A stretch of 64,000 bases of DNA from Varroa destructor (lineage: Eukaryota > Arthropoda > Arachnida > Mesostigmata > Varroidae): NCBI RefSeq assembly GCF_002443255.2, contig NW_019211458.1, forward strand, positions 35,334,096 through 35,398,095, read 5' to 3'. Both the position numbers and the translations under genes were made by a program. Positions 63,755-64,000 of this stretch are shown in pieces (positions within the stretch are counted from its first letter, which is position 1; every line of letters starts with the position of its first letter). The notes below the pieces were generated by a model, which was not told where the DNA came from, searched no databases, and worked only from the letters and a program-made list of their open reading frames with translations.

Positions 63755-64000
63755 ATGGCGAGACTATCATGTACCAACTGGATTTTGGATTCAAAGCTGT
63801 CCGCAGGGAACGGCTGCAGCGGTCCGCTGGTTCCGGACCTACTGAAGAACGCAATCGACGACGGATTAGCCGTTCGCTGCAGACAAAAGCTGGCCACAGA
63901 GTTGCAGCTGCAGGACGACAGCAAGTTCCTTGAGATAAAGGCCGGTGGAATCGATTCGTATGATGATCCCAAAGAGTCTAAAGAGAACGTTGAGGAGGGT
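63755..64000 (+). CDS. N-terminal part of an unrecognised protein, runs off the window
   Basis: The ATG at 63755 lies in a strong initiation context (GCA ATG G). It is the first Met after an in-frame TAG at 63725-63727. The frame stays open for 82 codons to the last base. The protein begins MARLSCTNWILDSK. A hydrophilic, acidic stretch follows, including VPDLLKNAIDDGLAVRCRQK and a Lys/Glu/Asp-rich end (DDPKESKENVEEG). There is no signal peptide, membrane helix or motif that I can name. Codon use favours C and G at third positions (CTG, GAC, AAG, GCC), unlike the surrounding random open frames. It is preceded by about 2 kb of GC-rich, triplet-rich DNA, as expected for a promoter and 5' leader. 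Confidence 0.7.
   Translation, partial: MARLSCTNWILDSKLSAGNGCSGPLVPDLLKNAIDDGLAVRCRQKLATELQLQDDSKFLEIKAGGIDSYDDPKESKENVEEG

Noticed and set aside
1..64000. CRISPR arrays, phage, operon-like systems or viral insertions
   Set aside because: No regularly spaced repeats with unique spacers, no clustered collinear frames and no viral protein similarity; everything fits ordinary animal nuclear DNA.

Overview
The window looks like nuclear DNA of an arthropod, most likely an acarine (mite or tick). The reasons are spliced genes with GT..AG introns, one intron of about 17 kb, AT-rich intergenic DNA with many (TA)n and trinucleotide microsatellites, tRNA-derived SINE copies and a decayed non-LTR retrotransposon. 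The mite or tick assignment is inference; the sequence alone does not fix the species. There are no bacterial operons, CRISPR arrays or rRNA genes.

The one gene that can be rebuilt completely is on the minus strand. Eight coding exons between 32234 and 5653 join in phase (1,0,1,1,1,0,1) into a protein of about 513 residues with twelve membrane segments. It is a member of the monocarboxylate transporter-like (SLC16/MCT) branch of the major facilitator superfamily. Exon 1 is separated from exon 2 by a 17 kb intron. That intron holds a dead R1-clade retrotransposon fragment (about 20.46-21.56 kb), a SINE, microsatellites and two CCAAT/E-box clusters. GC-rich, triplet-repeat-rich DNA upstream of exon 1 (about 32.7-36.6 kb) is probably its promoter and 5' leader region.

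The middle of the window (36.6-61.7 kb) is gene-poor. It contains two more SINE copies, a clean 48-bp tandem repeat at 45.3-45.4 kb, a diverged repeat array at 48.1-49.8 kb, poly(A) tracts and a dispersed repeat (copies at 35.65 and 44.64 kb). A short minus-strand segment at 52949-53035 has good splice sites and reads like a transporter membrane helix; it may be one exon of a second transporter or chance.

At the right edge GC rises again (61.7-64.0 kb). A plus-strand coding region starts at 63755 with a good initiation context and stays open to the window end: the first 82 codons of an unrecognised protein.

No new multi-gene system is evident. The points most worth following are the altered charged residues of the transporter, the decayed 48-49.8 kb array, the SINE family and the possible nested promoter near 29.55 kb.
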